Shown here: one piece after another, positions 1-13,731 of the stretch | How positions within the stretch are numbered: the stretch's first letter is position 1 | Layout: every line of letters starts with the position of its first letter | NCBI RefSeq assembly: GCF_023856365.1 | Contig: NC_064548.1 | Span: 11,829,642-11,893,641 of the forward strand | DNA: 64,000 nucleotides | Direction: 5' to 3' | DNA from: Brienomyrus brachyistius | Lineage: Eukaryota > Chordata > Actinopteri > Osteoglossiformes > Mormyridae | Notes under the pieces: generated by a model | The model's input: only the letters and a program-made list of their open reading frames with translations | The model's database searches: none | What the model was told of the DNA's origin: nothing | Position numbers and translations under genes: made by a program

Positions 1-3000
1 GCAGTGGTCAGCGCTGAGGTTGTTCAGGTGCATGGGCCGCTCCTTCAGCTTGGCCCCCTTCCTGACGCAGCAGAAGAGTGTGAGGCCCAGCAGGGTGCCT
101 CCCCACTGCTGGCCCACCGAGCGGCGCCGTTTGACCTTCACGGCAAACACATTCCGCAGCTCTACATGCTCCTCCCGCCTCCACGAGCCTGACTCCCCTG
201 CGAAAAACACAAGGCAGCCAATGAGAGACTCTGCTTTTCAGAGACTCTGTGTGCATATCGTACATTATGTCAATCAGGCGTCTCACGGCTGCCTGACATC
301 CTCTCACATCTTTCCTACAGTAAATTCACTGATTTAGCAGACATGTTTCCCCAAAAGAATTGCAATCTACCTATTAGTTGCTTTTACCCACAGCAACATA
401 CTTTTTTTTTAAAAACCACGGTCAGCCAGTCCCTGGAGCAACTGGGGGTTAAGGGCCTTGCACAGGGGCCCAAATCACGCTGACTGGGTTTTGAACTGGC
501 AACATTCCGTTCACTGGCACAGTGCCCCATCCCACTGAGCCACGCAGCAGGAATAAAGGCATCCAAAGAGCAAAGACACAGTAAGGGCAGCGGAATAAAA
601 AATGCAAAAGTCCTGAACACTTTGTCAACCATAATCGAAAGTGACAGGGAGAGGCCTAATCCATGCGCTGAACAGATATACAACAGGTATCTCAATCAGA
701 GGCACAGCCAGTCCTGGGGTGGGGGGACTGATTTGCAGACTTACTATGAGCCCCCACTCCCCAAGACCCCCCACTAGCAATTTTGCCTATGGCCCCCAAA
801 TATCTCTCGTTCTATTTTCATATGTTCCTTCCACCTGCTGTGCGTAAGTTACCTGAGATGACCATTTGGAATAAAGTTTTAACCATTAAGTTCAAAAAAT
901 GGAAGCATTAATAGTCACAGTCTTAACCGGAGACGACAGGGGACTGGGAATTACCCATGACAAGAAATAACTCTGCCGTCAGGAGGACAGAAGAGGCTGT
1001 ATTAAGGGGGCTGCTTGCTAAAGATAGCAAAGTTACTGCACGGAGCCTATTAAGTACAAAGAAAAAAGCTACAAGTTAAATACGATCTGTTTTAAAAATC
1101 TGATTTCTTAGATGGCCGTCACCATGTAGCTTGCTGGACTGATCTCAGTTTGCAGGGAGACCCTGGATTGGGTTGATTATGGTGCAGACTCCAGATGAAA
1201 ATGCCATCTCCTTTAAATGTCTCCCTGTTCATAAGGAGCACATGCCAGCCCCAGCCACGGCTCAATTAGGAACATCCTGCCTGCAGTGTCTCATTTCCAA
1301 GCATGTCTTCATACAGGATCCTCCCTTTGAGCCCACGTTTCCCTGCAGACCCACACTATTCACTAGGTGTGCCTCAGGCACTAGTTCTAGGACCCATTCA
1401 TTCTACTGATATCATGTTCCGTAAACTCCACTGTATGCAGTACCTTCCCATCAGGGGTGCTCTTCTCCACTCTCCCTAATTTTCCCCTCATATAACCCCC
1501 CCCCATATCCCCACCCTTCATTAGGCGTATCCTGGCCACATCGCTATGTTTCAGAACATTAACTGTCTTTTCACATGACTGAGCAAGATACCCGACACCA
1601 TCTGTTCATGCTCTGGGTTTAGCTGTACTCCTGGATATCAAGCTATTTATTTAACGGTGTGGTCCCTTCCTATCGTGGTCTACACAAAAAAAGAGTCAAT
1701 TTAATTACAGGGAATAAAGGTAATCTCCCCGGATGAAGCTTTTTCCGTCGGTAGGGACGAGCGCGTGAGCCGCCCCACGCCGACATGCACAGTCTACGGG
1801 GGAGCGGGGACAACACTCTTGGAGGGGAGGGGGGGTTAGGGTTGCTCCCCCTCCCCTCTGGCACTACAGTAAGCCGGGATCCTGTCTGAATCAATCTTGG
1901 CACATCTGCCTGACGTGGACCGTAAACAGGATTAGAGCAGGTTTTATCTGCTTGACGCTAATTGTGTTCGCAGTTTCTGCACATGTCCAGAGTTACAGAC
2001 GTGCTGCCGTCAGGGCGCGGGGCCTTTCACGCCCTTTTCCTGAATTTCGGGGTATTACAGGAGCTGGCTTTGCTCTCCCCGAACTGCGTGCATGGTGTTT
2101 AGTACTTGGACCTAATTTATGAGCTCGTCCCCCCAATAAAGGGGAGTAAGATCTGATTTCGACACACCCCACGCTGAGCAGAATTAGAGTCAGTAATGAA
2201 CCAGCACTGAACTGGTGCTACAGAGTCACCTCCTGAATCATCCTTATTATTGTTGTTCATCATGCAAACAGGTGCATTCACTATCGTTGCCACTTCGTAG
2301 TGCTTTGTCTATAATTTGTTTAATCCAATTATTGCATTTAATTAACTATTTGCAGCATACAAATTCAAATTTAATTGCTCCACCACAGTATAATCTCGGT
2401 GCAATCTTGTTTTTATTTTCCAGGTTTTGCCACAAAAGGTTTTCTCTTATCCTGTTTACTACGTTGCGCTACTGAGCAATCATGGAAGGAGTGTTACCAC
2501 TAATACCTTACATTATGCTAATCATATAACCGAGTGTTTATCTTGCCGTTTTAATGTTAATTATTTTCTGCAATTCTTTCTAATTCTCGCCTTTCTTCTG
2601 CCCTAGCTAATGAATGCAGAATGTTCTCCAGATTCCACACTACAGATCCCCTCCTACCTGATCGATGGTTTAATATCGATAATCATCCACTTAGCCTCAC
2701 ACTTTAAATCAGTTTTTTTCTCGTGGAGGACTTAATATTAACCGCTATTGTTTGACAAAGGGCTGGATTTGTGTCTTATGGTCCTTAGGCATTTTTTGAA
2801 CCTTTTTAATGGGACTGTACATTAAAACAATGGTTACTATAGCGAGACATATGGCGATCCTTAATAACTCCAATTACTGTACTTTGTAACATGGCTACAG
2901 GGGGGAGCTCAATTCAATATTACACTCCCCTACCCCATTGTTCTATTCAAAGTAAAGGAGTAAATTCAATAAAATATAAACTTAATGAGGAAAACATCCC

Positions 3001-6000
3001 CCGTGAAAAATCCTTTTGGATGTATTATGGTGGTACCAATATGCTCATTACCAAAACATGCCCCTTTCAATCACATTCAACAAATTTAAGTGTGAAGATG
3101 CGTGCCAACTTCTGAAAAATATTTGTTTCCATAAAGATGGAAGGTATCACCTCCCAGAATATCATTAGCTCTGGCACAACTGCCATTTATGCTACATAAT
3201 CTTTTAATCAGGCATAAATTCTGGCAGGCAGAGCGGAATCCGTCAGTTTATTGGCATCCGCTCCTTCAGTAAGTTTCTGCAGCCTGTGAAGACAGAGGTT
3301 TAATTTGATTTCATTTGAAGCATAATTTGATTCATTTTCATGTGCTTCAGGGACCCTGCTTCTAGCGAATGTTTCCTGGAGCCGTTCGTTAGCGTGCTTC
3401 TGCTAAATCCCCACGTCTGCTAGCGCCTCACATGGATATCAATCACGATGCCGCTTTACGCTCGCAAGACGGCAGCTTTCGGTGAGGGAGATGGAGTGGA
3501 CTTTCCGGTCGCTCGGCTATTTCACCATTATATGCATTGCGGTGGGCTTGGAAGCAACGCTTTTCGTACCGGCCAGGCCGGAGGGCCCTTTTTGGCCGTG
3601 CAAAACAGGCAGGTGTGCAGGCAGCTCGGTTCGCCTCTTGTAGCCACGTCAGCGCCGATACGTCCTCCCCCTCCCCCCTCGCTTTCCTTGGCTTTCTGGT
3701 GCATAGGGTGCCGTGGGCTCTCTGGATGAGCGAGATGTGGAAACCCAATCCCAGAGACCGCCCAGTATGAGGCTCTGGGCAAACTGGTCCCATTTGTACG
3801 CAAGCTGGTCCATATGTCTCGGGTCAAAGCTGTCGCAGATACAACAGCCTCAACTGTCCCATCCGACGACATGCGGGGTCTAACCACACCTGTCTTTTTC
3901 ATTTACTTCTCCCTTACTCTGCTCATCGTTACTCAAAGCACATTCTATGCCCTACCAAACTGTACTTGACATATTCATGTTCACTGCTGTATCTTGGCCT
4001 ACGTATTGCAACAGATGTTGATGAAATGGCCCAATATAATTTAGAGTATGCTTATAGATTTTTTATGCATAATTTCAGGTTTCCAACGTAGTGTGGGTGT
4101 AGCATACTTTAGTGTGCGCTGTAAGCAAACGTCCACAGCCAGGTTCTGCACTTCGCAAATCACCCAGTTGATTTATGGTTCATTCGGAATAGAAAAGCCC
4201 TATTTATGCAGAATTTATTTAAAGGGCTTAAACGCCATCACCTCCTGGCATCTGCAGCCGAAAAGAGAGAGCGCGGTTGCTTTGACACAAGCATCTTCCC
4301 TCCCCAGCCTGGCTGATGTCGTTCCCTGGCGAAAAATGAGGCTGATTTAAAATGACACGATGGGAACAGCTCTCATTTGGTGCACAGTGAGAAGTCCCGA
4401 GATTAAATAAAACTGTGCAGTCTTCTAGAAAAGTTTATTGCTTCCAGATGGATACAAGCTTCCTCCCAGCATCACTCCGGCTTGCAGGAGACGTGGGGGG
4501 CGCCCTCATATCATCATGCAATTAATGAATGGACAAAGCGCATCAATTTCAAACCTCATCTCTATCGGGGGAGGAGTCGAAAATACACAGCATGACCCCG
4601 CAGTCGATACGGAGGCGGGCAAAGAAATCATGATCCTCAACAAAAACAAGCAAATCATTCTGAACTTTGTAAGGATTAAACAAAAAAAAATCCCTATGTA
4701 CAGTTCCAGTAGCTCAGCCCAAACTGCTACACGTCCATCGCGAATGCAGGCATTTTTGCTGACCAAATATCTGCCTTATTGAAGGCAGGCAGGCAGGGTT
4801 TTTGTAAGGGTTAAAGTCCTCTTTGTTTCATCCCATCTGTGCCTGTGGTAGACACATACAGTGCTCTTGAAGATGAAACTAATACTGTATATTGAAAACT
4901 GTCCAAGCACAAAAGCCCTTTGCCAGCTGAGTGTACTGCTCTTTGCCCCATGTTGTGTGTGGCCATGTGGTTCTCAGTATGATGCCGAAGACCATATTTT
5001 CCACCTGTGCCTGCCGAGGCCCATGTGACTGACACGCCGCAATCCAATATTTACATTTTTATATTGCTGTTTACTAGGCCGCGGGAAGCAAACCGGATAG
5101 GTGGTGGCCTTTGACGGCCGTCGGTCCTTTTCCGTTAAGTCGTGAATTTAACATTGTTTATCCAACTTTATGATTTGGTGGGGGGGGGAGATTGGGCGTC
5201 GGAGCACTAGCGAGGTCCAGTCACACCATGCTGCCGGGCTAATTAACTTTTTACTGTCGGGGCAACTGTGAAGCAAGCACGGTTTTCCGACTTAAATCCC
5301 TGATCCGGGGCCTCCGCTGTCGCCACGGTAATTAAACGCATAGAGCGTCTTTGAGGGGCCGAGCAGCCCGTCGTCCAAAGGTGGAACTGCCTCCTCCCCA
5401 TGAGCGGCATTTGTCGCTTGGGGTGTTTTAATTACGGGCGCGCACCTGCCCTGGCGGGTCTCAACGCACAGTCTCAGGTGTTGCGGGGACAACGTTACGT
5501 GTTCCGACATAATGAGTGGTTATTGATGGCAATAAAGCCAGTGATTCCCCAGGAATAGCTACCGCTACAGATAGCCGGCCATCACGCTGCATAGCATCTG
5601 TTGCCTTGAGCCCCATCTCTAAATCACGTGCTAATCCATAAAATAAAAATATTTTTTAAAAGTTAAATAATCACGTGCAGGTGAGAGATGCATATTAAGA
5701 TTTAATTACACGTTTAATTTCATCTGAGCAGTTTTATTATGCATTAAACATATTTTGCCACATATCTTGGCAACATGTGGTAGTATGTAGCTGCCTACAC
5801 ATATTTACTACACCAAATAAATAAAAGAGAAAATTAAATTGCTCACAACAGTGGCAGCCTGTGACTGAGATTCACAGATAACATCCATGTTTGAGTCCTT
5901 AGCAGATTACAGGAGACAGGGTGACTGAATTTTTTTTTTCACTTTCTGTGCTCACTGGGCAGAAAAAAGAAAAACAAGATCAAATAACATCCGCAGTGCA

Positions 6001-9000
6001 ATTAGTTCCTGAAATCCGAGTCTGACCAGTGGCGTAGATGAGGAGAAAGGTGGCCTCATTAAACTGGCAAACCCCTCAAAACTGCAGGAAGGATGTTCTT
6101 CCATTAAAATACCTTATGAAGGCCATCAGACTCATCGATACAGACGCCGCACTTGTCAAATGCACATCAGCAGTTCACCTAAAAGCCAGCGTTTCATTTT
6201 GAGTGACTGAATGGGCTAAATGAAATTCAGTCAAGTTGCTTGCACTAGGTCCGCTAGACCCGTGTGTACCGTATTCATGGATAAAACAGCAAGAGGAACA
6301 TGCGTGTTAGCAGCGAAAGGTCACGATCATAAAATACGTTTCCTGAAAACATACGGACAAACTGCTGCCTGGTTAACTTATATAAGAAAATGTGCATGAA
6401 TTTCCAGAGGGAAGCACAGAAAAAAAATCTTGATACGTGGAAAAGCGAAATCTTAGTATGAATTTGTGATCATGAACAATTCAAAAACAATTTAGTCATG
6501 CAGCTTTAGGCCAAACGTCATGTGACAGGATCATTTTATAAATGCAATTCATTGTAAAATTATTACATAAAGATCCCAGTGATTTATATAACCACCGCAG
6601 TTACACGTAGCACAGTGCTGACGGGCTCTTTCAACAAAATACATGATAATCTCTATTTATAGTCTGCAAAGATTTGCAGGCGGATTAAACAATAATCGGC
6701 TCAGTTTTTTTCATTCTGCGTGTCCAGTTGTTATATGAGCTTTGCGTGAGTCAACCTGAATTGACAAAACTGTCTGGGTTTGCAGAGCCTTTGAAATACA
6801 AGCTAAATATCTGTAACTGTTAAAAGATCCAAATTTCCCCTTCTTGTGATATTGCTATAATGGGTTTATTTTGCGATATCGTTGATGTTATAATACGTTT
6901 TAAATCTTCGTACACTGCTGTAAGAGCATGATTTTGATTTCGCCTTGGGAAATTTCCATTCCAAACATCCCACTTTTCTCCAGTCATTTACTAATCTGTG
7001 AAAAGTACCACAGACTGGCATTCAGCAAGAGAGGGCTGCTGCTGAAAGTCTGCGCCGCGCTCTTGATCCAAGATTGATCCGTTCGCGATCGAGTTAAAAT
7101 CGGCTGCTGAAGAGCACAGGAAGCAACCGGCAGCTGACAGAAAGCCCAAGCGGAAGCATGACTAATCTGCCGGCTCTTCCATACACGCCAGAAGAAGCAT
7201 TCGAATTTAATCAGGTCCTCTACCCGCACACAGAGCTAGCTGCAGGTTTGGGACACGGGTCACAAAAACACAACGCCTCCTACAATACAGGCATCACACA
7301 CAAAAGTTTGCTTTAACACTTACTACTTGCACCTAATCTTCTCAAATTAGCTTAGAAAGATGACACTGCTATTGTCCCTTGGGATAGGAAAAAAAAACAA
7401 TGCAACCACATTCATTCCGGTTTTTAAATATAAACACAATTGTACTCTTAATATATATATATAAAATATTAATATTTTATTCATAGTAAATGCAGTGATA
7501 CTTGACATGATCCATCCATCCATTTACTGAAACCACTTATCCCATCCAGAGTCGCTTATTCCGGTGGCTACAGGCGCAAGGCAGCGAACAACAAAGGATG
7601 GGGCTACTTGACATTATTTTATTAGATAATTACATTGATATTAAATATAATTCCACTTGAATCAACATTTTCTATAGCCTCTAAAGAACCGATTCTTTAT
7701 TTCAAGGTCATAATTTAACCAGCCCACTTAACACAAACTGTACAAGTCACGAGGGTCACTGTAGCTTTCACTAAACACGAAGGACAGACGACATGACCAG
7801 GATAAGCCTTCCCCAAGCGGAAGAGGGGCCTTAGAGCCGTCAAACTGGGAGCCGTGGTGAATCCACGCCTCCCTGTCATGTTTTGGCAGTTTCGTGACAG
7901 CATTTGGTAAAGACCACGGGGGCACTAGATGGATGCTTTCTTTGTAATGAGAGTGCTGAGTTAATGGCATTGGCTTACTCTCCCACAAAAACACTGTCCA
8001 TAAAGCTTAAGCAAAATACACCCGCGTACGGGGCACGCAGCGCCTCTGCTACGGGGAATCGAGAAAACACAGAACAATAAATGCCAGCATCCACAAGCAC
8101 GCGATGCACTTCAGCTACAGATTGTCGGACACGAGTCAGTCACCCTCCGCGACTGTGAGAATATGCCATAAACCATAACGCTCAATGTATTTTTATGTGA
8201 GGTTTTGCCCCAGTTTATCATACTGTAATGATGATGGTTTATTGATGGCATATAGCAAACCCTGCATCTGGATAACAGCAAAATAACTCAATCCACGTTC
8301 CAAATACGAATTAAAACTTAAAAATGCATAGAATTTAATCTTGTCTGCATTTTGTGACAACACATGCATTGCTGTAAAAATAAAACGCTCGATTAATTTT
8401 TGGAGACTTTACGAGCCTGCAAAATTCATCGATGTCAGCTCTTATGATATTGCCTGATTTTCTTCCTTCACATATTAACGTTGCCGGTGTGTGTGATAGC
8501 ACACGGTGATCCCTGATCATCTTTCTGAGTGTCATTGGCCTGGACATTCTGCTAACTGTCCACAAGTCTGACAGATGCCGTACTTTAGGTGGCCACAACA
8601 GTTGGCTGGTGTCTCTTTTCAGCACATCTGTTACACAAGACTTTTGGCAATATGGTTCATTTCTTGTCTTTTGGGGTTCTGTTTCACACCACACACGTAA
8701 GCCGCTTTTTTTTCCCACAAATCAAGTTATATGTTAAAAGGGCTTGTGTTCCGGCACAATATGCCGCAAGACTAACCAGACCCATTTACGGAATCTGGAA
8801 AGTGCCCCAGTGCTTAAAAGGCACTCAGACTCCAATTAAAATAGCCAGAGATGTTGAAGCTTTAAAATGATCATCCTTCCACCAGTGTAAAAACTAAGTT
8901 GCCAAAAAAAAAAAAATAAATAACCCTTATTACTCAGAATGAACAACTATTTTATTTCCGGGGGGGGTGATACGGGGTGAGAGGCCAGTGGTCCAGGAAA

Positions 9001-10952
9001 ACCAAAACAGGCCCTCATTCCGTTCTAGATATCGGATTTTCCTTATAATTATTATTGATGCCTCTTAATATTTATTTACTACTTCAACGAGTCTTTCAAT
9101 ATCAAAAACAAATGGAAGACTTCAGAAAACAATGTATGCTATCAACATGCAATAGTGAAAGAAGCCGCTTCAAAGGTTCAGCAGAAAGTGATGGAAAAAG
9201 ACAGCCACTAAATTGAAGTACTGCTGCTGCAACATCAGCTACACTGAGTCTGTAAATCACAGAAATGGTTCATTAATAACCCCTAAATATTATACGTATT
9301 CTTGACACAAGAAGGTACCCCTTTCTCCACCTGTGTTTCTCAATGCGTGACGTTCTTATAAATTACAATATAATGGAATTTTGCAGGTCTACCTTGCGAA
9401 ACCTGCTTCTGTTTTTATATGCAAATAGTTCAATCACATGCAGTTAATTTATCAGCATGTGATGGTGACATTAAAGTAAATAATTTTATGAAGCGCTACC
9501 TGTAAGACCCCCGGAGATCTCCCACTCAACCTGAGCATCTGTCCCAGTCTGCCGCCCAGCTCCAGTCCTCCCAGGGGGCTCATTTCACATGCTGTCTCAG
9601 GGGCTACTTGCAAGCAGTGACAACTGACTCCCATTTCATTGCCCTGTATCAGTTGACAATCTCCTCAAAACGCAGTCAACCCACACAAAGGCCCAGATTC
9701 AGCCCACTCACCACGGCCATTGTCCCCAACTTGGAGGGGCTGACTGAATAAGTGGCACATTGTTCCCATACATGAGCATTTTATAAATTCCCGCTACCCG
9801 AAAAAAAAGAAAAAGAATGCAATATGTGGTGTAACAATATTTGTGCAATAAAGGCCATAGCAGCTGGGTGTCAAGCCGCTAGTGGCAATGCGATCAGTAC
9901 AACCTGCTCTCTTCGCTGACTTCATTCCCAAAATCTAGCACTGAGCAAGCAGAAAACTACACCTGCCCTCCATAACACAATAATATATAAGTATCCCCAA
10001 TCATTTTTCAGCCTTAGTGAACCCATTGCAATCTTGGGGAACCGTACGCACATCCATTTAATATGAGGTTAGTGTGTAAGTAAGCTTCTTGTGCAAATAT
10101 TTAAATAAAGCAATCACTATCTTACATAACATGATGGCAGGGGGAGAACTGGGCTTGGAGGAATATTTTGGGACAGTTTGTGTATATACATATATTATGT
10201 GTGTATATATTCAGCTTCATTATGCAATTATTTATATTGCTTACAGTATAACTCTGTTATTTTAATTACAACTGAATCATACAGCTATATATTCTTAGTC
10301 CGTGCTTATTTTTTTAACACAACACGAATGCACACTGTTGTTTGTATGTGTTTAGTGACCTGCATTTACTTCACCGTTCCCTTCAATCCATAGAAAATGC
10401 TAGAGCTGAAAGAGTTTATTGCATGTTAAATGACAGGGTTTTTTATTTCACACATTTAGACCGCACCTTGCGGTGTCAACGTCAAAAAAATTGGGGCGCT
10501 CTGCTATTTCGGTGTCACCGCTACGCCATCGGAGTAGGTCCAACGCACGCTAGAACGTTGTCATGGAAACGACGGAAACTCCGCAACCCACCTGTAGGGG
10601 TCTCCGGCTCGATCGGAGTCCATATTACCCTCGTCGCCGTCAGCACTACGTCGCAACTCTTTTTTTCTATTTCAAATATCCCTTTTACTATCGCGTCTTC
10701 GGCGTTAAACGCAGCGCCTTTTCCCAAGATCGGCGCCGAGGGCTTCCCGGTGCGCAGCCGAGGAATGGACATGGAACGATTCGATCGTTGCTGGCGTTGT
10801 GGATGTTGTTGATGCTGCTTGTGCTGTTTTCTCTTTTTCTTCCTTCCACGACTGCCTGTTCTCAAAGGAGACACCGGTTGCGTTTCTCGTAACTCCTCCT
10901 GACTTTCCGACCACGCATGTCGATTTGCAGATTTTCGAGGGGACTCAAACAT
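1..10952 (-). CDS. cerkl: cerkl, ceramide kinase-like (5' part: coding exons 1 and 2)
   Basis: Two exons are visible: exon 1 at 10952-10592 (ATG at 10952, donor gtgggt at 10591) and exon 2 from 197 down to the window edge (acceptor cag at 200-198). The phase-1 junction closes a Gly codon and gives 186 readable residues. Residues 36-60 hold a basic, His/Gln-rich stretch with KKKRK, which could be a nuclear localisation signal. The stretch around residues 90-120 (GIFEIEKKSCDVVL, then WTPIEPE) and exon 2 (VELRNVFAVKVKRR, then GGTLLGLTLFCC) match the N-terminal PH-like region of vertebrate CERKL. The family has a diacylglycerol-kinase-like fold but no proven ceramide kinase activity; in humans the gene is linked to retinal degeneration and oxidative-stress protection (family knowledge). 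The catalytic-like domain lies beyond the left edge. Exon 2 reads in frame to base 1, so its donor cannot be placed. Synteny next to neurod1 supports the call. Confidence 0.9.
398..552 (-). mobile_element. tRNA-derived SINE, copy in cerkl intron 1
   Basis: On the minus strand the head contains an A-box-like TGGCTCAGTGGG (531-542) and a B-box-like AGTTCAAAACCC (486-497), spaced as in a tRNA promoter. A body with GCAAGGCCCTTAACCCCC follows, and the element ends in an A-rich tail near 400-412. The same body occurs in the copies at 41061, 42615 and 49343. Confidence 0.65.
5220..5445. promoter_or_regulatory. candidate homeodomain-site cluster in cerkl intron 1
   Basis: Three TAATTA homeodomain core sites (5240-5245, 5329-5334, 5429-5434) lie within 195 bp of a GC-richer stretch, so AT composition alone does not explain them. 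No coding frame was recognised. An enhancer role, perhaps for neurod1, is inference only. Confidence 0.25.
7510..7605 (+). mobile_element. fragment of a teleost LINE-tail-type repeat
   Basis: The stretch starts with tandem CATC units (ccatccatccat), then reads as a diverged form of the teleost repeat 'cattta-tgaaaccactta-tccca...gtcgc...ggcacaaggcag'. Such sequences are found at the 3' ends of fish non-LTR elements. A fragment resembling the downstream part of the same repeat type lies at 45865-46010. Confidence 0.5.
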
Positions 10953-11180
10953 GATTCAGAAAAATTTGTAGCAAGCAAATTTCTTCCCGGCAATCAGTGT
11001 TGTCGCATTAATTATCAGGTCAGCGCGTCCCCGTCATTCCCCGCTCCCGTATAGTTCTGCTGCGGAACTTCCTCTTCGGCCTACCCTGAGCGTCTTACAG
11101 CAACGCGCGTCCCCGCGAAAACGTCCGACCGTTCCGGTTACGCGCATAGCAACTGCCTGCTTACCACGCACCTAATAACC
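10953..11180 (-). promoter_or_regulatory. cerkl 5'UTR/promoter, CpG-rich
   Basis: The bases upstream of the cerkl ATG are clearly richer in CpG than the AT-rich flanks, and the enriched zone extends into exon 1 (about 10500-11180). On the minus strand there is a GGAAGT ETS-type core near 11064-11072, and no TATA box was seen. This fits a CpG-island promoter; the start site cannot be placed from sequence. Confidence 0.5.
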
Positions 11181-13700
11181 CGTTATTGAATATCTAAGAT
11201 TAAATGTTTTCGGCAAGTGTAGAGCAAAGTGCCACAAAATGGTAACGGCAGCGCCATAATAAACGTGTTACACCGAATAGTAAAAGTAAATATACTGAAG
11301 TGTTTAAACTATATTGGCTGTGCATGGGTGAAGTATGGGTGAATGCTATGTAGTTACTTAAAAAATTAAAGTGAAAAATATAATTTGTCTCGTAAATATG
11401 ATTATAATTATCTAAAATTAGTCAATAATAAAGAGAAAGAACTGAGAAACAAATTTCCGATAAATATGCTATTCATTTGAACGCTATTTTAAACTCCCGT
11501 TTAAATGTCTGGCTTTTTTTAGGGATTACGTTCATATCTTAGTACGTATGGGATAAACTTATGAAAGCGCTCAAGTAATTCTGTGAGTAAGGGACCTAAA
11601 TGCAGTGTGAGTAGTGTTGATATTTTTAGACTCAACTGTATACATAGTGTAATCAACCTTGTTTTGTTGTTTGTTATTGCGGTATCAATAGATGCTGCAT
11701 GGATTTGTGCCTTGACAGGCCTATATTTACACGGTGTGATGATACTTTTAGCACCATGGACAGCTCTTGAATGAGGCGTTAGAGCGTAACCATACTGTAC
11801 TTTATGCAGTGGAGTTTACAGCGGGACACCTGTCCTTCACTCCAGTCACATAAATATATTTTTCGCCTGAAATTCTAAGTTTCGTATCAAAACCCGAGCA
11901 TTGAGTGCATCGAAGTAAATACGAAAATTGCCATTCACGGATGTTAAAAATCGAAACTGATATATGGAGCAAGTATGGAGCATATATGGGAATATGGTGA
12001 ATAAGTGATAAGTTTGGTATTTTGTGATCGGGACGATATAGTTACTAATGGATTCGTGGTACGAAAATGCAAATTGTTATTAAATAATGCGAGGGTCAAA
12101 ATACGTTTGACGGAAAAAATGTGTGTTCTGGGGTGTTTTAAGGAGCATAAATCAGCAGAATATGTTCCAGATATTGGTGTTGACTCTATGGTATTTTCCC
12201 ATCTGATGGAAGTACTGTGCTATGCAGTGAGTGTTCATGCATAAACAAGATAATTTTCATAAATTAAAATCTCCCCTGCAGAAGTAACATCTGTGCCTCC
12301 CTCGCTTTGCATAAAAGATGGTGGCATGCGGATGCCCCTCGACTGTCTACAGCAATCCATGGCGTTGAGAATAGCCGTTTATTTTGTCCTTGAGCTATTT
12401 ATAAACATAAATTTACGTTAGAGGCGTATGCACTCTCTGGTTACCTTAGCTCATATACGCAACTGTCCTATTTAAACAGTTCATGTGTCACGTTAATCCC
12501 TTTCCGTATTATTGAAATCGGTGTCAGTGGTTGACAAGTACATTTTATTTCTTGATTTATTACGTCATTCGGAGAATCGCTTCCTAATGGTATTCGTTCT
12601 TCGGTCTCATTGTTGCTCATTTTGCAGTATATAGATAAAAAGGGAAAATAACACGGATGAAATAAGTATACAAAAGTCTTGTTTTAAGAGTTGAATTATT
12701 GATGGGAAGCATGCCCTATTATCGTGGCTTTAGGACTATGTGAGGGAAAGCGGAATATGCAAATATGATTTAAAGTACTGCCGAGGGGGGAACAAATGAT
12801 GCCAAGTGCATATTCTCAGGATACTTAATTCGCATCTATCTTCAGCGTACACGGTGGATGCAATCAAGGCAGTAGGTGAAAGTAAGCAGCGCTGAGAGCC
12901 AGTGTGCCTGAAAGGCACAGGTTGAAACAAGCGAGGGGTCGCCAAGTCGATCCCCATGAATTTTGTTCAAGGACGTCATTAAGCCCTACTGTGTCAGTAC
13001 CAAATACAGAGAAGCATGCATTCCCTTTAAATTTATAAGCAGGATATACTACATAGTGCTTACTTATATTGATTTTTTTCCTTCCAACTAGTAGGCCATG
13101 GGTTGAATTATCTTGAGTTTTATTGACCTCAAATTCAGTAATAAATAGCCAAATAAACAGTCAAACACAAGCAAACATGCTTGTTCGTTTTTGCAGGTTT
13201 ATTAGTGACATAAGAAATAGTTTTACTGTGCACAAAGACCAAAGAAATATATATGAATGTCTGTTTAAGTTGAATAAATAAACTACGGTGTTCGTTCTGA
13301 ATGCTGAACCACCTGTCAATATTTATCAACAATTGGGAACACGATTTTGGAACATGAAGTAACAATTAATATATCATGTACTTTGTCCAGTGTGCGCACT
13401 GGCGTTTGTGTGTTTTTTTCAGATTATAATTTCATGTATTGTGAACTTCAAAATATATCCATAACAAATTCACACGTAAGTGGAAAAAATGTAATTATGG
13501 ACTTTATTCTACAAATAATAATTCGCGCCTTTTATGAGCTATCAAAATAAAAACAATAATCCCATAGGAATTACGTACACTAAGAAATCACATCGAAGGA
13601 GAAATGTAACTTTTGACCAAATATTCAACACTATCTGCAATTTAAATAGATAAGAAATGCGTTGTAAGCCTCAATGCGATGTGGCATTACATCATATTGT
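11181..13700. other. intergenic DNA between cerkl and neurod1
   Basis: About 2.5 kb of AT-rich sequence separates the cerkl promoter from the likely neurod1 3' end. Only short chance ORFs are present, and no repeat family or RNA gene was recognised. Confidence 0.6.
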
Positions 13701-13731
13701 ACAAGTTAACAAACAAAAATACAATACAAAT

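Larger units (their letters stand above)
198..10591 (-). other. cerkl intron 1 (10.4 kb), no protein-coding content seen
   Basis: This large AT-rich intron contains no open frame that resembles a known protein. It holds a tRNA-headed SINE (398-552), a LINE-tail-like fragment (7510-7605), AT microsatellite near 7450-7475, and a GC-richer stretch with three TAATTA motifs (5220-5445). A second GC-richer stretch at 3430-3850 gives overlapping ORFs on both strands without recognisable similarity. Long first introns beside neurod1 are plausible hosts of neurod1 enhancers, but that is inference. Confidence 0.8.

Noticed and set aside
3443..3902. Overlapping ORFs of 116 and 124 residues in cerkl intron 1
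   Set aside because: Open in several frames on both strands because the stretch is GC-richer; no splice sites, motifs or similarity recognised.
10342..10892. Plus-strand ORFs of 156 and 109 residues
   Set aside because: They are antisense to cerkl exon 1, whose minus-strand frame matches CERKL.
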